A DNA stretch of 64,000 nt from Acanthosepion esculentum (GCA_964036315.1 OZ038496.1:13379883-13443882); one strand, 5' to 3'. Shown: positions 43,376 through 54,305, counted from the stretch's first letter. Program-made: numbers and translations. The notes: a model not told the origin generated them from the letters alone.

Positions 43376-43488
43376 CCAGATATAAGGACAAAAACAACAA
43401 AGATAAGGAGATTAGTCCAAAAAACTAGCAGAAGAGAAGTTTTAAAAATGTCGGATTAGATGCATGCCTCAAGTTTTGTAAAGCTTCC

Positions 43489-43966
43489 CTAACGACTCGG
43501 TGCCGATTCTAATAAAATGTTGTTGGCTTTCATGAATCTGACCAAATCGTCTTTATCCAATGACTGTCTAGTCGTCTGTAAAAAGTGCACCAGTTTCTGA
43601 CAGATCTGTTTTTGGTGCTGCTTTTTATGCACTTGTTGACCCCAGTGAGTGCGTAGTGCCAGAATGGAGGCAGCCTGCACAGGCGTCGTCGGGGGATCTG
43701 CCTTGTGGGAGGCGTTGAGCAAGTTCGAACGGAAAATAGTGCCCTCGAGACGAGCAAGTCTGTGCTCAAGACGTTTTAGCTGTTTGTCAAGGATGGAAAT
43801 GCGATTGAAGGCATTCTGCAAATTGGTATTTATGCAACGAGATGTGCAACGCTGGGCCGTGTCAGTTCGAAGCCTCACAGAATGGGTGGCATGATGAAGA
43901 ACGAAACGAATCAGGTTTGGCAGGCTTTTGGGCAGTTCTTCAGAAAACACAACACTGTCTTGCTTC
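43489..43966 (-). CDS. Candidate terminal exon of an unidentified host gene, coiled-coil region
   Basis: The minus strand shows a pyrimidine-rich run, then 'TGTATAATTTTAG' (3' splice site) and a 158-codon open frame to the stop at 43,489. The first base completes a codon, so the intron would be phase 2. Composition differs from the surrounding repeats: balanced amino acids, GC-richer third positions and no stops. Segments: 'ELPKSLPNLIRFVLHHATHS' (helical), then 'RISILDKQLKRLEHRLARLE' with heptad-spaced Ile/Leu (coiled coil), a Pro-Thr linker, and 'QKLVHFLQTTRQSLDKDDLV' near the C-terminus. I do not recognise the protein. Upstream exons should lie at higher coordinates; none is certain. A single-exon reading from an ATG inside the predicted intron is possible but less attractive. 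Confidence 0.5.
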
Positions 43967-44029
43967 CTAAAATTATACAAAAAGACAAAACAAGAAAGTT
44001 TAAACGTTGAGTGAAACAACAAATAATTT

Positions 44030-44400
44030 TTGTCACATGTTAATTAGCTCATACACAAACACAAATATATGCACTTTTCTTTTGTGCATTGATGGGGTAC
44101 CTTCAGGGCTCCAGTTTAATTTTTTTCACTATTGTCCAAGAACTGTCCTCCTAAAAATTTTAAAACATCCCAAAATCAAAATGTTTTTAACTTTATCATT
44201 TATAGTTGTTCCGTTACAAAAAAAACGAAATTTATTAAGAGCTACAAAGGAAGAAAAAAAAGTGGAGAGCCATGACCGCCAGCATCCTGAAGGGATATAG
44301 CACATAGAAGCAGCAGCAATGGCAGAAAAAAATTAAATGTGTAGGAAATAATCTTTTTAAAAAAAAAGCTAAAATATTGAAGTCTTAAAAATGAATACAA
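44030..44400. other. Nothing recognised (putative intron of the minus-strand gene)
   Basis: AT-rich, without gene or clear repeat. Confidence 0.4.
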
Positions 44401-44404
44401 AAGC

Positions 44405-45020
44405 AAATGACTGTATGTACTCGCATATCATGCGACCTTTGAAGACCTCATTTTGAAGCTAATTTTAAGGGGTCGCCTCATACACGAGATATAAAATTAG
44501 CGTATGTACTGCTGGCCCTGGCTACACCATTGACCAAACTCTATATCCATTTGCTGTAATCAAAAAGTACAGCTGTATTTAAAATAAACATGATTTTGAT
44601 AAAACTAATGTTTTACTTAACTGTATCCAAAAATAAAATAATGCATGTAATATTCACATATTTGTATCGTCTTATAAAATACAAACATAGCGAATATCCA
44701 TCTTTTCAATTGCTTACGTTTATAAGATGTTTAACTGTTTCTCGTTCGGTTGTTTATGGCTGTACGCGTTTAGGCAACGAGTATAGCGTTACTAATGATA
44801 CTTTTATCATTCTCTTTTACTTTTTTAACTTATTTAACTAGAAAATGGGATAAAAGGAGAGAGAGAGAGGGGAAAAGAGTTTAGTCTATTGAAATTTGGT
44901 CTCTCAAAAAAGGAACTCTAATGATACACGAGATACATGATAAAATTATTTTTATAAGTAAAAATTTGGGGGTTGTACGACACGCAAGATCGCGCGTTAC
45001 ACGAGTATACGGTAAACTGT
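44405..45020. mobile_element. Possible non-autonomous DNA transposon
   Basis: The left end 'ACTGTATGTACTCGCATATC' and the right end read on the minus strand, 'CAGTTTACCGTATACTCGTG' followed by 'TAACGCGCGATC', are imperfect inverted copies. No transposase frame lies between them. Similar in style to the element at 405-1,320. Confidence 0.4.
44600..44955. repeat. Direct duplication, copy 1
   Basis: From 'CTAATGTTTTACTTAACTGT' to 'ACACGAGATACATGATAAAA'; almost the same ~350 bp recur at 45,375-45,715 in the same orientation. Copy 2 has a small deletion after 'TTTACTTTTTTAACT'. Confidence 0.85.
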
Positions 45021-45374
45021 TTTTCACCGCCTTATTTTTGTTTAAGAACAGATTAATTTAACTTTAAATTTGCTAATTTTACAAAAGTAACGTTTCAGAA
45101 ATGTATATCTTATTTTAGTGGGAATTTTAAAACTGAAAAATAAGTTTGTTTACATTTTACTAAAAAAAGTTAAAAATGGCCATTTCGATCATTTTTTTTT
45201 CTCAAGCAAAATCATTCAAATTTCTATTTGAAATACTCCACAGTATTTTTTTCTGGAATTAGAAAATTTAATCCTTTAGCTTTCAATTGAAGCGGTTGGA
45301 AAGCTTCTAAAAGGATTTTTCCTTTATGAAAAATACATTTAAACCTTAGGTATACTGAATTGTTGGAGGTACCT

Positions 45375-45715
45375 AAACTAATGTTTTACTTAACTGTATC
45401 CAAAATAAAATAATGCATGTAATATTCACATATTTGTATCGTCTTATAAAATACAAACATAGCGAATAATATCCATCTTTTCAATTGCTTACGCTTATAA
45501 GATGTTTAACTGTTTCTCGTTCGGTTGTTTATGGCTGTACGTGTTTAGGCAACGAGTATAGCATTACTAATGATACTTTTATCATTCTCCTTTACTTTTT
45601 TAACTAGAAGATGGAATAAAGAGATAGAGGAAAAGAGGTTAGTCTATTATAATTTGGTCTTTAAAAAAAAGAACTCACATGATAGATGAGATACATGATA
45701 AAATCATTTTTTATA
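45375..45715. repeat. Direct duplication, copy 2
   Basis: Second copy of 44,600-44,955, offset about 775 bp. Differences are mostly transitions and short indels. Confidence 0.85.
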
Positions 45716-45849
45716 AGTGAAAATTTTGGGATCACACATTACACATTGTATATATGGTAGTTAAATTTAACTTTTTATAAAACAACAACTTCATTTCAGT
45801 TTAATCCCCTTCAATAATTTTACATGGGAATATTTTTATTATGAGGGTG

Positions 45850-46335
45850 AGCTGAAATGTTCATAGGCTGACTATGAAAGAGTGATATTAGAACCACGAA
45901 ATGTTGCAGGCATTAATTTCAAAACTTCTCATTAATAACTGCATTGTTTCTTTCCAAGTAATTTGACTGTTCAAAGAAGACTATTCATTCTGTTGGTAAA
46001 AAAAAAAGACAACAACAGATATGACGTCATCTTAACTGCGATACTTGTTCCCAGCAAGTGTTTTTATTGGTTTTTTTTTCATGTTGGGGAACAGATGATT
46101 GTCAAATCAAGAGAATAGGGAGGGTGATCAACCAGTTCCATGCTAGTCATGCACATCAGCTAATGAAACTAAGGACTTGTGTGCTGGAACATTGTCCTGA
46201 TGAAACAAGACCCCTTTCATCAGTTTTCCTGGGCATTTAGTCTTGATAGCCTTTCATAACTGACTCAGCAAGTTGGCATAGTAATTCATTTTCATGCTCA
46301 GAGCAACTTTTACTTTAAGATTTCTGATCTATGGA
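45850..46335 (-). pseudogene. Mariner transposase remnant
   Basis: The minus strand reads 'YYANLLSQL', a stop, 'AIKTKCPGKLMKGVLFHQDN' and 'VPAHKSLVSLADVHD'. The His-Gln-Asp-Asn-x-Pro-Ala-His block contains the second catalytic Asp of mariner transposases. The following Pro-Tyr-Ser-Pro-Asp segment is badly eroded, then 'FPNMKKK' and 'LAGNKYRS' come near 46,060. 'GCTGAAATGTTCATAGGCTG' at about 45,851 may be a piece of its terminal repeat. The N-terminal half is missing. Confidence 0.65.
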
Positions 46336-46534
46336 TTCATCTCCTATATGAAAATGCATTCCAGCTATTCATAATGAAAAAGGTTTATTTTCAATTACCT
46401 GTTTCATGTGGTGCATTAATTTTTTGTTTGTTTATGATAAGTAGAAAATATATTTGTGAACAGTTCATACAATGGTTTTAACCAGAAATTGTCAGAAAAA
46501 TATAGAATTTGCTTGCTCTGTCTATTAAAGTAAA

Positions 46535-46690
46535 ATTTCAGAATTGCAGGTTCGAATCCAGCTTGGAATGTTTTTAATTCACTCTCGGCGCCAGCCTGAC
46601 TCCAAAATGGTATGATATGTTGGGCTACGGCCTCTAGGATTAAAGTTGAAAAAGTGTGACACAGTGACACACTGACATTTGCATTTATTA
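46535..46690 (+). mobile_element. Possible tRNA-derived SINE
   Basis: 'GCAGGTTCGAATCCAGC' is a perfect box B; a box A upstream is not clear. A body with 'GTGACACAGTGACACACTGA' follows. Confidence 0.35.
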
Positions 46691-48040
46691 TATAGATGTA
46701 TGTAATGTCAAGAATTGTTAGAAACTTTTACATAAACCTAAGAGTATTTTTGAACATATAACACCTACCAGCCAAATGGTATTGGTAACATTAGCAATTT
46801 TCTTATAAGGAAATATTCCCTGGCACAGCCTATTCTATGTTCAATTTCCTTATGCAAAGTTATTTGTATTGTTTAGTATTTAGTATTTAGTAGTTCCACA
46901 TCCTGAATTTTTATGATTTATTAAGTGTACGTGCCATCATGGTTTTTCATTCCAATTGCACATCATAGTTTCTGTTTTTGAAAGCTCTTTAAGTCCTATT
47001 TCTTTGGATTACTTCGTAGAGGATGTTGCTTTTTTTTTTTTTATGACCTTATAACAATTTCCAAAAAATCGTTTCGGAGAGTCACTGATTTTATAACACA
47101 GATGAATGTGCGTTTCTGCTTGTAATAAAAAGATTTTCATGACCAAAGAATAAAAATGTCTATTTGTGTCTGAGCAAAAGGATAACATTTCTGAGAGAGA
47201 GATAAAAAGTTTTATATCTATATCTATCAAAGCCAGATTTCAGAGTTCTGACCTTTGATCCCTAAATGGTCATCAAACCCTAAACAATCAGCAAAGAAAA
47301 ACAGTGAAACATTATACTTTGTTTCTTTTTTAGAACAAACAAAAATCTATCAAACACTGACTGGTGGTATGAAATGTAGTCAGGATAAAGGAATGACAAC
47401 CATTTTCTTTTCCATCTAAATTAAAAAGGAAATAATATAAAAGTGGGGAAAAAAAGATCCTATCAGGAATAAATGGACATTTCTCTAAGACAAACAATGA
47501 ATTTAATGTCAAACAAGCTGAGAGAAAAAAGAGGGGGAGAGATGGATGTCGTATTTGTAAATGTACAACTCCAAATTTCAAACAGTTTTATTTCAGACCT
47601 GACAGATTGGGGAGTACCAAAAATAGCCATATGAATAATTCACTGAAAAAGAGGTTGACACCACTAATATTTTAAAAGTACATAGATGTACTGAGCAGTA
47701 TGCCAGCAGGGAGGTTCCACAAGTACATGTACGTACTAACAACTAAGTTGGGAGGAACGTCATGTTGGAACATCTTCAAAATAGGGATGGCTTGATTGAA
47801 AATTGACATTTAAAATGTTGGACTTCAACTCAAACACTGCCCAGACAAAAACATGCAAATGTCCATTCATTTTGTGACCATCTTCAAACTTTATCATTAT
47901 TTACTAGCCATGTTGCATTGTAGGATTCTTTTGTATTTTGCTTTTACAATCATTTTTTATTTGTCTCTGAAAAAAAGAAAATTCTTCTTGGGTGTGTGCG
48001 TGTGTGGAGGGGGCATAGTTCATAGTTTTTTGTTGTATTT
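46691..48040. other. Nothing recognised
   Basis: AT-rich DNA; the short open frames on both strands have no recognisable content. Confidence 0.5.
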
Positions 48041-48044
48041 TTTT

Positions 48045-48875
48045 TGGTTTCATTCTAAGCAAGGGGACAATGCCACTAGGGGGCTACAGGTAGTGAAAGG
48101 GAAGACTTCAATGAGGAGAAAGGACAATAAAAGAACAGGATTCAAGAAAACAGAAGATAGATTAACACTGCATTTAAATTTTTGAAGATTGTAGGTAGCA
48201 GAAAAGCAAGAAATCAAAATGGGTTTCCACAGGCAAGAAGTGTGAGAAAATAAACTATTTGAATAGAACTGATGGTTGCATCTAACTACTAAAACAGTGA
48301 AACCTAGTTGCTCATCTAGTAGCATGTTTACATTCATGCAGTCAAGGGACTAAGGAGGAAAGCTCATCAGAACAATTGGCAAAAAAATATTTGTAGAAAA
48401 GATGAGGGAAGCCATATCACATCGATGAGAAAGTGACTGAAGTTGAGATGTGTGGTCAGGATCGATCACATTACAGATTCTTCTTCAAGTTTTGTCAAGA
48501 ATCTCAAGATGTACAGAAGGAGCACCAGACAAGATATGACAACTCTATTCAATACACGGGCAGATGATATATTTATAAATGTGCAAGAACGATTCTGGTG
48601 AGAAGAATTGTCTGGTATGACATAATGAACCAACTTTCCAATCAGTAGACCTAACAATTGATTGAATATAATCTCCTGGGGTTTAGCATCAATCATGTTG
48701 ATGACAGGCAGAAAAAGGTTCTCTGTGGTGATTAAATGAAAGCAGATGTTTTAGAGACATAAACCATTCCTTGCCCCAGTTAACCACTAATTGGAGATCC
48801 TTTTCAAGAGCAATTACCAATTTTGAATTATAATATTGATGTTTTGATTTTTTACTTCCAGTTCGTGGAGGCATA
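48045..48875 (-). mobile_element. LINE 3' portion, truncated and frameshifted
   Basis: Minus strand, from 48,870 down: 'NASKTKL'-equivalent sequence near 48,740, the region with 'RILNRVVISC' in an alternate frame (48,560), the C-terminal 'VVRCNHQFYSNSLFSHTSCL' near 48,270 and 'NLQKFKCSVN' (48,170), then the 3' UTR 'CTTTCACTACCTGTAGCC' and 'TAGTGGCATTGTCCCCTTGC' at 48,060. Same subfamily as 1.4-3.2 kb and 57.7-58.5 kb. Confidence 0.7.
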
Positions 48876-49130
48876 AGGTCATATCATGTTGAAACATGTT
48901 CTTGTGCAATCACTGGTTAAGTACCATCAAGTTTGGCCAGTACTGAGATGGGTGACTGCTTGGGAATACCAAGCAATGTAAGTTTGGATGTGCAGGTGGT
49001 GGAATGGATAATGTCTTAGAATTGTTAATCAGAGAGAGCTGAGTTCCAATTCTAGTCAGGTCCATTATATTCACTTATGCACAAATAGCCTTGAAATCAT
49101 TTTGTTGTCTTTGTTCAAAATAGCCCAGAA
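48876..49130 (+). mobile_element. Composite 5S rRNA/tRNA SINE
   Basis: 48,876-48,985 follows a 5S rRNA gene: 'CACTGGTTAAGTACCATCAA' corresponds to the A-box region and 'GGGTGACTGCTTGGGAATAC' to the C-box. It is followed by 'GGTGGTGGAATGGATAATG' (tRNA box A-like), 'GAGTTCCAATTCTAGTC' (box B-like) and a tail with 'CATTATATTCACTTATG'. A second copy with the same arrangement is at 59,937-60,245. Confidence 0.7.
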
Positions 49131-50160
49131 TTGGGAAGGCCATAGTTAGAGAGAATATTAAAGAAACAGAAGACTAGGTAGGCAAAACAAAGAAGAGGTT
49201 TATTAAATACTCATACACAGAACAGAAAAACTTGAGTACATCAACTCCTCCTCAAATCCTACTCCACAACAAATATGAATCCACATTGTCTCCCTTCCAG
49301 CTTGTAAATGGCTTAAGTAGTAGAATATTTATCAGTAAATCATTATTATCACAAAACAAAAAAAAATTTATAATCTACAAATTAAATTTCTTGCCTTAAA
49401 TAACTTGCAAAAGGTTGATAAGCCATAAAAAACAAATCAATTAATCAAGTATGCAAAGATCCTTAGCAACTACAGCAAAGAGAGAAGTGATTTTTTTTCT
49501 TCCCTATATGAACAGGGCACTGCCCCTGTTTAAATGTCTGAAATTACAGGGTGATAATTAAGAGTGATTATTGATTGGATAATAATTATTAAGATTCCCA
49601 GGAGAGTAGGTTGAATGGTTGAGAAGAAAATTAAAAATGAAACGCATTAAAATTTATGTTTGCAAATAATAAAATAAAATTAAGAAGAGTTCAAGAGAGA
49701 ATCAAACCTAGATTTAACTAAACGGAATTCAGTAAAATTGAGCAAAACCAAGACTCCCAACACTTCCCCACCGATAAGAAAATGACAATTAATGTATTAT
49801 CCAAATTGCTTGTCTTCTGAGAAACTAGAAAACTGGTGTTTGTTTACATTAAGCTATCTGTTCAAAATGTATGTTCTTTATAAATTATTCTGAACAAAAA
49901 ACATCTGGTTTATGTAGAATTTTTTATGTTGACGACCGAGGAAACAATTACCTTTACAGAAAAATACCTAGGATGATTCAAGTAAACAAAACTCCACTGC
50001 CTTAACCAGGTATTGAACTCACACAATTTGGGTCCTGTCACTGGATCTAACCAACGCCTTTAGAACTTGGAGTGGGGAATTAACAGGAGATAACTGACAT
50101 CCATTAAACATGGCACGTGGAACTAGAACAGTCTACCCCAGTGAGCGAAATAAAGGGTTC
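49131..50160. other. Nothing recognised
   Basis: AT-rich, no gene. A box B-like 'GTGAGTTCAATACC' on the minus strand near 50,010 is not enough to call a tRNA. Confidence 0.45.
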
Positions 50161-50164
50161 AGTT

Positions 50165-50305
50165 AGACATTCCAACCACCTGAAGAAGGCTGGAGCGTAC
50201 AACGGCCGAAATGTTGTAATAAATATGGCGACAAAGATGAGGACAATAGTCCAAATAGTGTGAATAGTGTTTACATTAATATTTTTGTTTAAAATTCTCA
50301 AGAAC
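50165..50305 (+). repeat. End of an unidentified dispersed repeat
   Basis: 'CACCTGAAGAAGGCTGGAGC', 'GTACAACGGCCGAAATGTTG' and 'GATGAGGACAATAGTCC'. A diverged copy lies at 41,095-41,160. The 'GGCCGAAATGTTG' phrase recalls retroelement 3' ends with a short hairpin. I cannot assign the family. Confidence 0.4.
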
Positions 50306-50647
50306 AAAGAAAATGTATAAATTCCCTTTCATGTTTAGGTTTTATTAAAATTCTAATCAATGCTTTTTAAAACAAGGAACATAAGCAAAGAGTGAATGTA
50401 GTTAAAATAATAGTAGTGTCAAGAGAATAACCGTCCTTTGACACATCATTTTATTTGCAGGCAGGAAGTTTGAGCATTGCCCTAAAATTAATATCTATTT
50501 AATGTCTTTAAAGTAAGAAGTTTTAACAAAATCAAAAATATCTCCATGAAGTCTTGCCAACATTACAATATAAATAAATGTCCATCAATGGCAAACAAAC
50601 AAATAATATATACCCAACAATGTTCTAAGATATCTTAAACAGAAATA

Positions 50648-51578
50648 CAGTGCTGTTCAATAAAAGTGACTCACCTTATCCTTTGAATTTAGCTCAACTT
50701 TCGTTTCATCGGAGAAGAGAACATTCTTCCAGTCTTCTACGGTGAAATTTTTGTAATAGTGAGTCTCTTGGCTTTGTTGGCTTTGCTTATTAGCGGCTTA
50801 AACCTTCGTGTACAAGATTTGTAGCCTTGTTCTAACAGCCACCGATGGACTGTTGAAGAGGCAAGACTAACACCTTGCTCTTCGCTTAGACTGGCTGCAA
50901 TTTCTTGGCTACTTATAGTCCTATTCTTCACAACTTCTCTCTTGATTACCCTGCCAGTTCTATCATCAATCTTTTTCTTTCGTCCCCTTGTTTCCTTCCT
51001 TGGAGCAGGAGTGGCATCATTATGTGTGATAAGCACTCGGGAGAGAGTTGATTGCGAGGTTATAGCAATTTCTGCAATTTCTCTCGTAGACTTGCCTGCT
51101 TTTGAGAGGGCAATAATAGATGCGTTAAGTGGTTCTGATGCGTGTTTGTACCCTTTCATCTGGTTAGTGACTTGAGTGGCTATTTCAAGCTGTTTTTATA
51201 CTGTATTAGGCTTTCTGGAATATTCTGGAATACTCTAGATTTAATTTAATCTGTTCTAGAATTCTCTAGAATATTGTTCCAAGTGTATTGTAAAATAGTT
51301 TTCAATATTTTGTCAAAAGCTCTTTAAATTTACCAGTTTAATCATTAGAATGCGATATCTGAGTCACTTTTTTTGCACAGGTTTTTCCTGAATCTCATTT
51401 ATATCCAAAATTATAATTATTAATAGAATACCTTAGGGTGAATAGACTTTTTTACTAGGTGGTCGGGAAGGGGTCTTTATATCAGTAAGATTAAAAATTA
51501 TTTTAACCCCAAAAACAATAGACAAAAAATATTTTTAGTAAAAAAAATCAGGTGAGTCACTTTTATTGAACAGCACAG
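50648..51578 (-). mobile_element. Tc1-like transposon, internal-deletion derivative, copy 2
   Basis: A 931-bp element with clean ends: TA then 'CAGTGCTGTTCAATAAAAGT' on the left (50,648), and 'ACTTTTATTGAACAGCACAG' then TA on the right (51,578), giving a TA target duplication at 50,646-50,647 and 51,579-51,580. The terminal repeats are about 30 bp. It lacks the same part of the transposase as copy 1, joining the right terminal repeat at the same base after 'GAGCTAAATTCAAAG'. Confidence 0.92.
50690..51159 (-). pseudogene. Tc1-like transposase, N-terminal half, copy 2
   Basis: From the ATG at 51,159: 'MKGYKHASEPLNASIIALSK', 'AGKSTREIAEIAITSQSTLS' (first helix-turn-helix), the basic linker 'RKETRGRKKKIDDRTG', 'SQEIAASLSEEQGVSLASST' and 'HRWLLEQGYKSCTRRFKPLI' (second helix-turn-helix). 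A 10-bp deletion after 'KANKAKR' (near 50,770) shifts the frame; copy 1 keeps those bases and reads on to 'FSDETKVELN'. This copy lacks the stop and the insertion of copy 1, so together the two show the ancestral deleted frame was open. The DDE domain is absent from both. Confidence 0.88.
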
Positions 51579-51659
51579 TACATTGTCCTAAATTAGGAAT
51601 ATCTTAAGTTGACTTCCTGATCTCGGCTAAAATCTTTTGTAAATATTCTATTATAGGAC

Positions 51660-52030
51660 AATATACAGGTCAGTGCCATTAAGCCGTGAAACAATAAACC
51701 ACGATGTTGCTTAAGCCACACATGCGCGATGGACCCAAACATTTTTTGTCACGTTCATATTAGAATTATAATCATCAGTGGATCCCAATTTGAAACAAAT
51801 TCAAACTTTATTGTGACACTTTTTAAAGTCTGATTTTTTTCTGTATAATCTTTTATTTTAATAGATTCATTAAATTGAGTTTTAATACCTTCAGTATATC
51901 TGTATTTTCCCAGGTATTTACTATTGTTTAGACTTTGACATTTCATACTCACGATTCTGTCGTGGTTTGGATTAGCATTTGCGGACATTTTGAGTGAGAA
52001 ATATGCAGATTACAATCTTTATCCTAACTT
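51660..52030 (-). repeat. Direct duplication with a small ORF and splice-donor-like site, copy 1
   Basis: About 370 bp repeated at 52,285-52,660. On the minus strand a 77-codon frame starts 'AAAATGTCCGCAAATGC' (51,988) and reads 'MSANANPNHDR'; after 12 codons comes 'GTGAGT', a strong splice-donor consensus in phase 0. It could therefore be a first coding exon (12 codons) rather than a 77-codon gene. It is on the same strand as the candidate terminal exon at 43.5 kb, but no link between them is shown. Confidence 0.4.
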
Positions 52031-52284
52031 AAAAATTTCACATATTTACTTAATGGGATTTGCCTTAATATTGATAATGTGCTTTTCCAAATAATTTATA
52101 TAATCTGTAGAGTAGAGCCATTTTACGTACATGTAAATTTATTAAAAATGTTGTCTCATATTAATTTCGTAAAATTTGTATTGTATGTTTACATTGCATA
52201 GAAACCTGTACTTGTACGTAGATGTTACTACATTGTATTATATTATTTTTATTAATACATTACAATACAAACAACACTAAAATA

Positions 52285-52660
52285 GCTACAAATACAGGTC
52301 AGTGCCATTAAGCTGCACACCAATAAACCACGATGTTGCTTAAGCCACACATGCGCGATGGACCCAAACATTTTTTGTCATGTTCATATTAGAATCATAA
52401 TCATCAGTGGATCCCAATTTGAAACAAATTCAAACTTTATTGTGACACTTTTTAAAGTCTGATTTTTTCTGTATAATCTTTTATTTTAATAGATTCATTA
52501 AATTGAGTTTTAATACCTGCAGTATATCTGTATTTTCCCAGGTATTTACTATTGTTTAGGCTTTGGCATTTCATACTCACGATTCTGTCGTGGTTTGGAT
52601 TAGCATTTTGCGGACATTTTGAGTGAGAAATATGCAGATTACAATCTCTATCCTAACTTC
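52285..52660 (-). repeat. Direct duplication, copy 2
   Basis: Nearly the same sequence as 51,660-52,030, offset about 626 bp. Here one added base ('GCATTTTGCGGACATTTTG') shifts the frame after 'MSA' and brings a stop within six codons. The donor-like site is kept. Confidence 0.8.
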
Positions 52661-52664
52661 AAAA

Positions 52665-53104
52665 TTTATGAGTAACTGAAAATGCCATCTGTGGTAAATA
52701 TCTAAACAGCTTACACTTCCTACAGATGCAAAAGTTTCAATTTTTTTTTTTCACTTTTTTTCATTAAAGCCATGAGTGATTTATTTGATGAACAGACAAC
52801 ATGAGATTTGCCGGTTCTTTAGAAAAAGAACCATTGAAGCCGTTCACAAAACCAATTTTCATCAACTGAACAAAGGGGGAAGTCTAAGTGTAATTAAATA
52901 AATCTCATGAGACTTGGAGAACAAATAAAAAAAAATTTTTTTTCAATTTCAACATTGTGTTCTGGGAAGTCCCTGAACTCTACAGACAAAACCGACCAAT
53001 AATGATGGTGGTGGTCCACTTTTTGTTTTGTTTTCTTTCTAAACTTCCTTTAGGTTTTACATACATACACACATACACATTTTCTTTCTCCATCTCCATC
53101 TCTC

Positions 53105-53105
<1 letters not shown>
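52665..53105. other. Nothing recognised
   Basis: AT-rich with no gene visible. Confidence 0.5.
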
Positions 53106-53107
<2 letters not shown>

Positions 53108-53189
<82 letters not shown>

Positions 53190-53190
53190 C
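53108..53190. repeat. (TA)n microsatellite
   Basis: Two TA runs separated by 'TTTATAT'. Confidence 0.95.
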
Positions 53191-53439
53191 CAAGTCTAGG
53201 ATTGGTGCATACGGAATAAATTCCAATAACCAACAATTACTATTCTTAAAAGAGTGCTCAATACAGAGTAGAGCAGATACAATTATTTATTTAAATATTA
53301 TAACAAATATGTTATAAAATCACTACAAAAGTAGCCATTTTGTTTCAATACCTCTGGTGTCTTATCAAGTGATGATGTTGAATGTAGAATAAAGGGTTTT
53401 AAAAGTTTCAAATTAATTAATAATATATATATATATATA

Positions 53440-53785
53440 TACTTTAAAAGTCAGGAGGTCAGTTGAATCTGCTAACGAGGCTGGGTAAAAAAAAAAAAAT
53501 AATGTACATTTCAATTAACCCCCCACCTATACATTTACAATACCCTTGCTTTTCTTCACTTCCCCCTTCTTCTTCTTCTTCCTCTTCACATCCTCCTCCT
53601 CCATTTCTATTACACCCAACGTCATGTGTTTATTTATTTTTTAAAAAATAATATAGCATTCATTAGTTTTTTTTTTTAAAAACCCATAAAGCATTAAGAG
53701 GTCATTCGATAAAAATCACCTGAGGAGACCATAAGGTTGAAACCAAGGTAGCAGATTCAACTGATCTCCAAATTTTTAAAGTTAA
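53440..53785. repeat. Inverted repeat, ~35-bp arms, enclosing a hammerhead-like motif
   Basis: The left arm 'GGTCAGTTGAATCTGCTAAC' (53,457) and 'ACTTTAAAAGTC' (53,440) are mirrored by 'GTAGCAGATTCAACTGATCT' (53,748) and 'TTTTTAAAGT'. The inside holds a C/T-rich stretch (53,520-53,610). The right arm contains the 3' half of the ribozyme-like motif. Confidence 0.65.
53714..53757 (+). ncRNA. Hammerhead ribozyme-like motif
   Basis: In order: 'AATCAC' (stem I strand), 'CUGAGGA' (core), 'GACCAUAAGGUU' (stem II, 4 bp including one G-U, AUAA loop), 'GAAA' (core), 'CCAAGG' (stem III, 2 bp, AA loop), 'UA' (cleavage after GUA), 'GCAGAUU' (stem I strand pairing AAUC/GAUU and C/G around an internal loop). 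All invariant core bases are present. The G-U pair next to the core in stem II is a weakness. Minimal stem III is typical of Penelope-type hammerheads. A decayed relative on the other strand lies near 53,340-53,375. Confidence 0.45.
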
Positions 53786-53905
53786 AAGCTCTGCATGTTA
53801 TTTTTACTTTTATTTTATTTTTTTCACACATTTACTGAGCCCTTTTTAATACTACTCTTTCCTGGTCTGATTCAACACTGACCATTAACCTTTTATGTAT
53901 TATAT

Positions 53906-53907
<2 letters not shown>

Positions 53908-53940
<33 letters not shown>
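53908..53940. repeat. (TA)n microsatellite
   Basis: About 16 TA repeats, directly at the base of a long hairpin. Confidence 0.95.
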
Positions 53941-53944
<4 letters not shown>

Positions 53945-54162
53945 ACATTTTTATGTTTATACATTCTTTTTATAGATACAAATATTTAAGTAAATGCTCT
54001 GTTTATAATAAACAGTATTAAACAACATTTACCGGCCTGAATTTCCAAGAAATTTGTATTCGGGCCAGTAAATGTTGTTTAATACTGTTTATTATAAACA
54101 GAGCATTTACTTAAATATTTGTATCTATATAAAGAATGTTAAACATAAAAATGTCTTAAAAA
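53941..54162. repeat. Long near-perfect hairpin, ~104-bp arms
   Basis: The left arm (53,941-54,045) reads 'AAAGACATTTTTATGTTTAT' to 'AACAACATTTACCGGCC'. The right arm (about 54,060-54,162) is its reverse complement with few mismatches. The spacer is only about 15 bp. A third, single copy of the right arm lies at 54,418-54,525. Confidence 0.85.
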
Positions 54163-54305
54163 TAATTGTCGGACTTTGTCCATTTCGTAATGTGTGACGT
54201 CATTTGTTTACATTTGATACGCCATGAGCAGATATGAATGTACGTGAGAGATTCATGGAAGATTGAAGTTTAAAGGCAGTAAATTCGAACTTGCTAATCA
54301 AACGA

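Noticed and set aside
50170..50220. A third hammerhead ribozyme
   Set aside because: CTGAAGA and GAAA are present, but there is no pairing for stem I next to the core, no proper stem III or NUH site, and the first pair of stem II fails.
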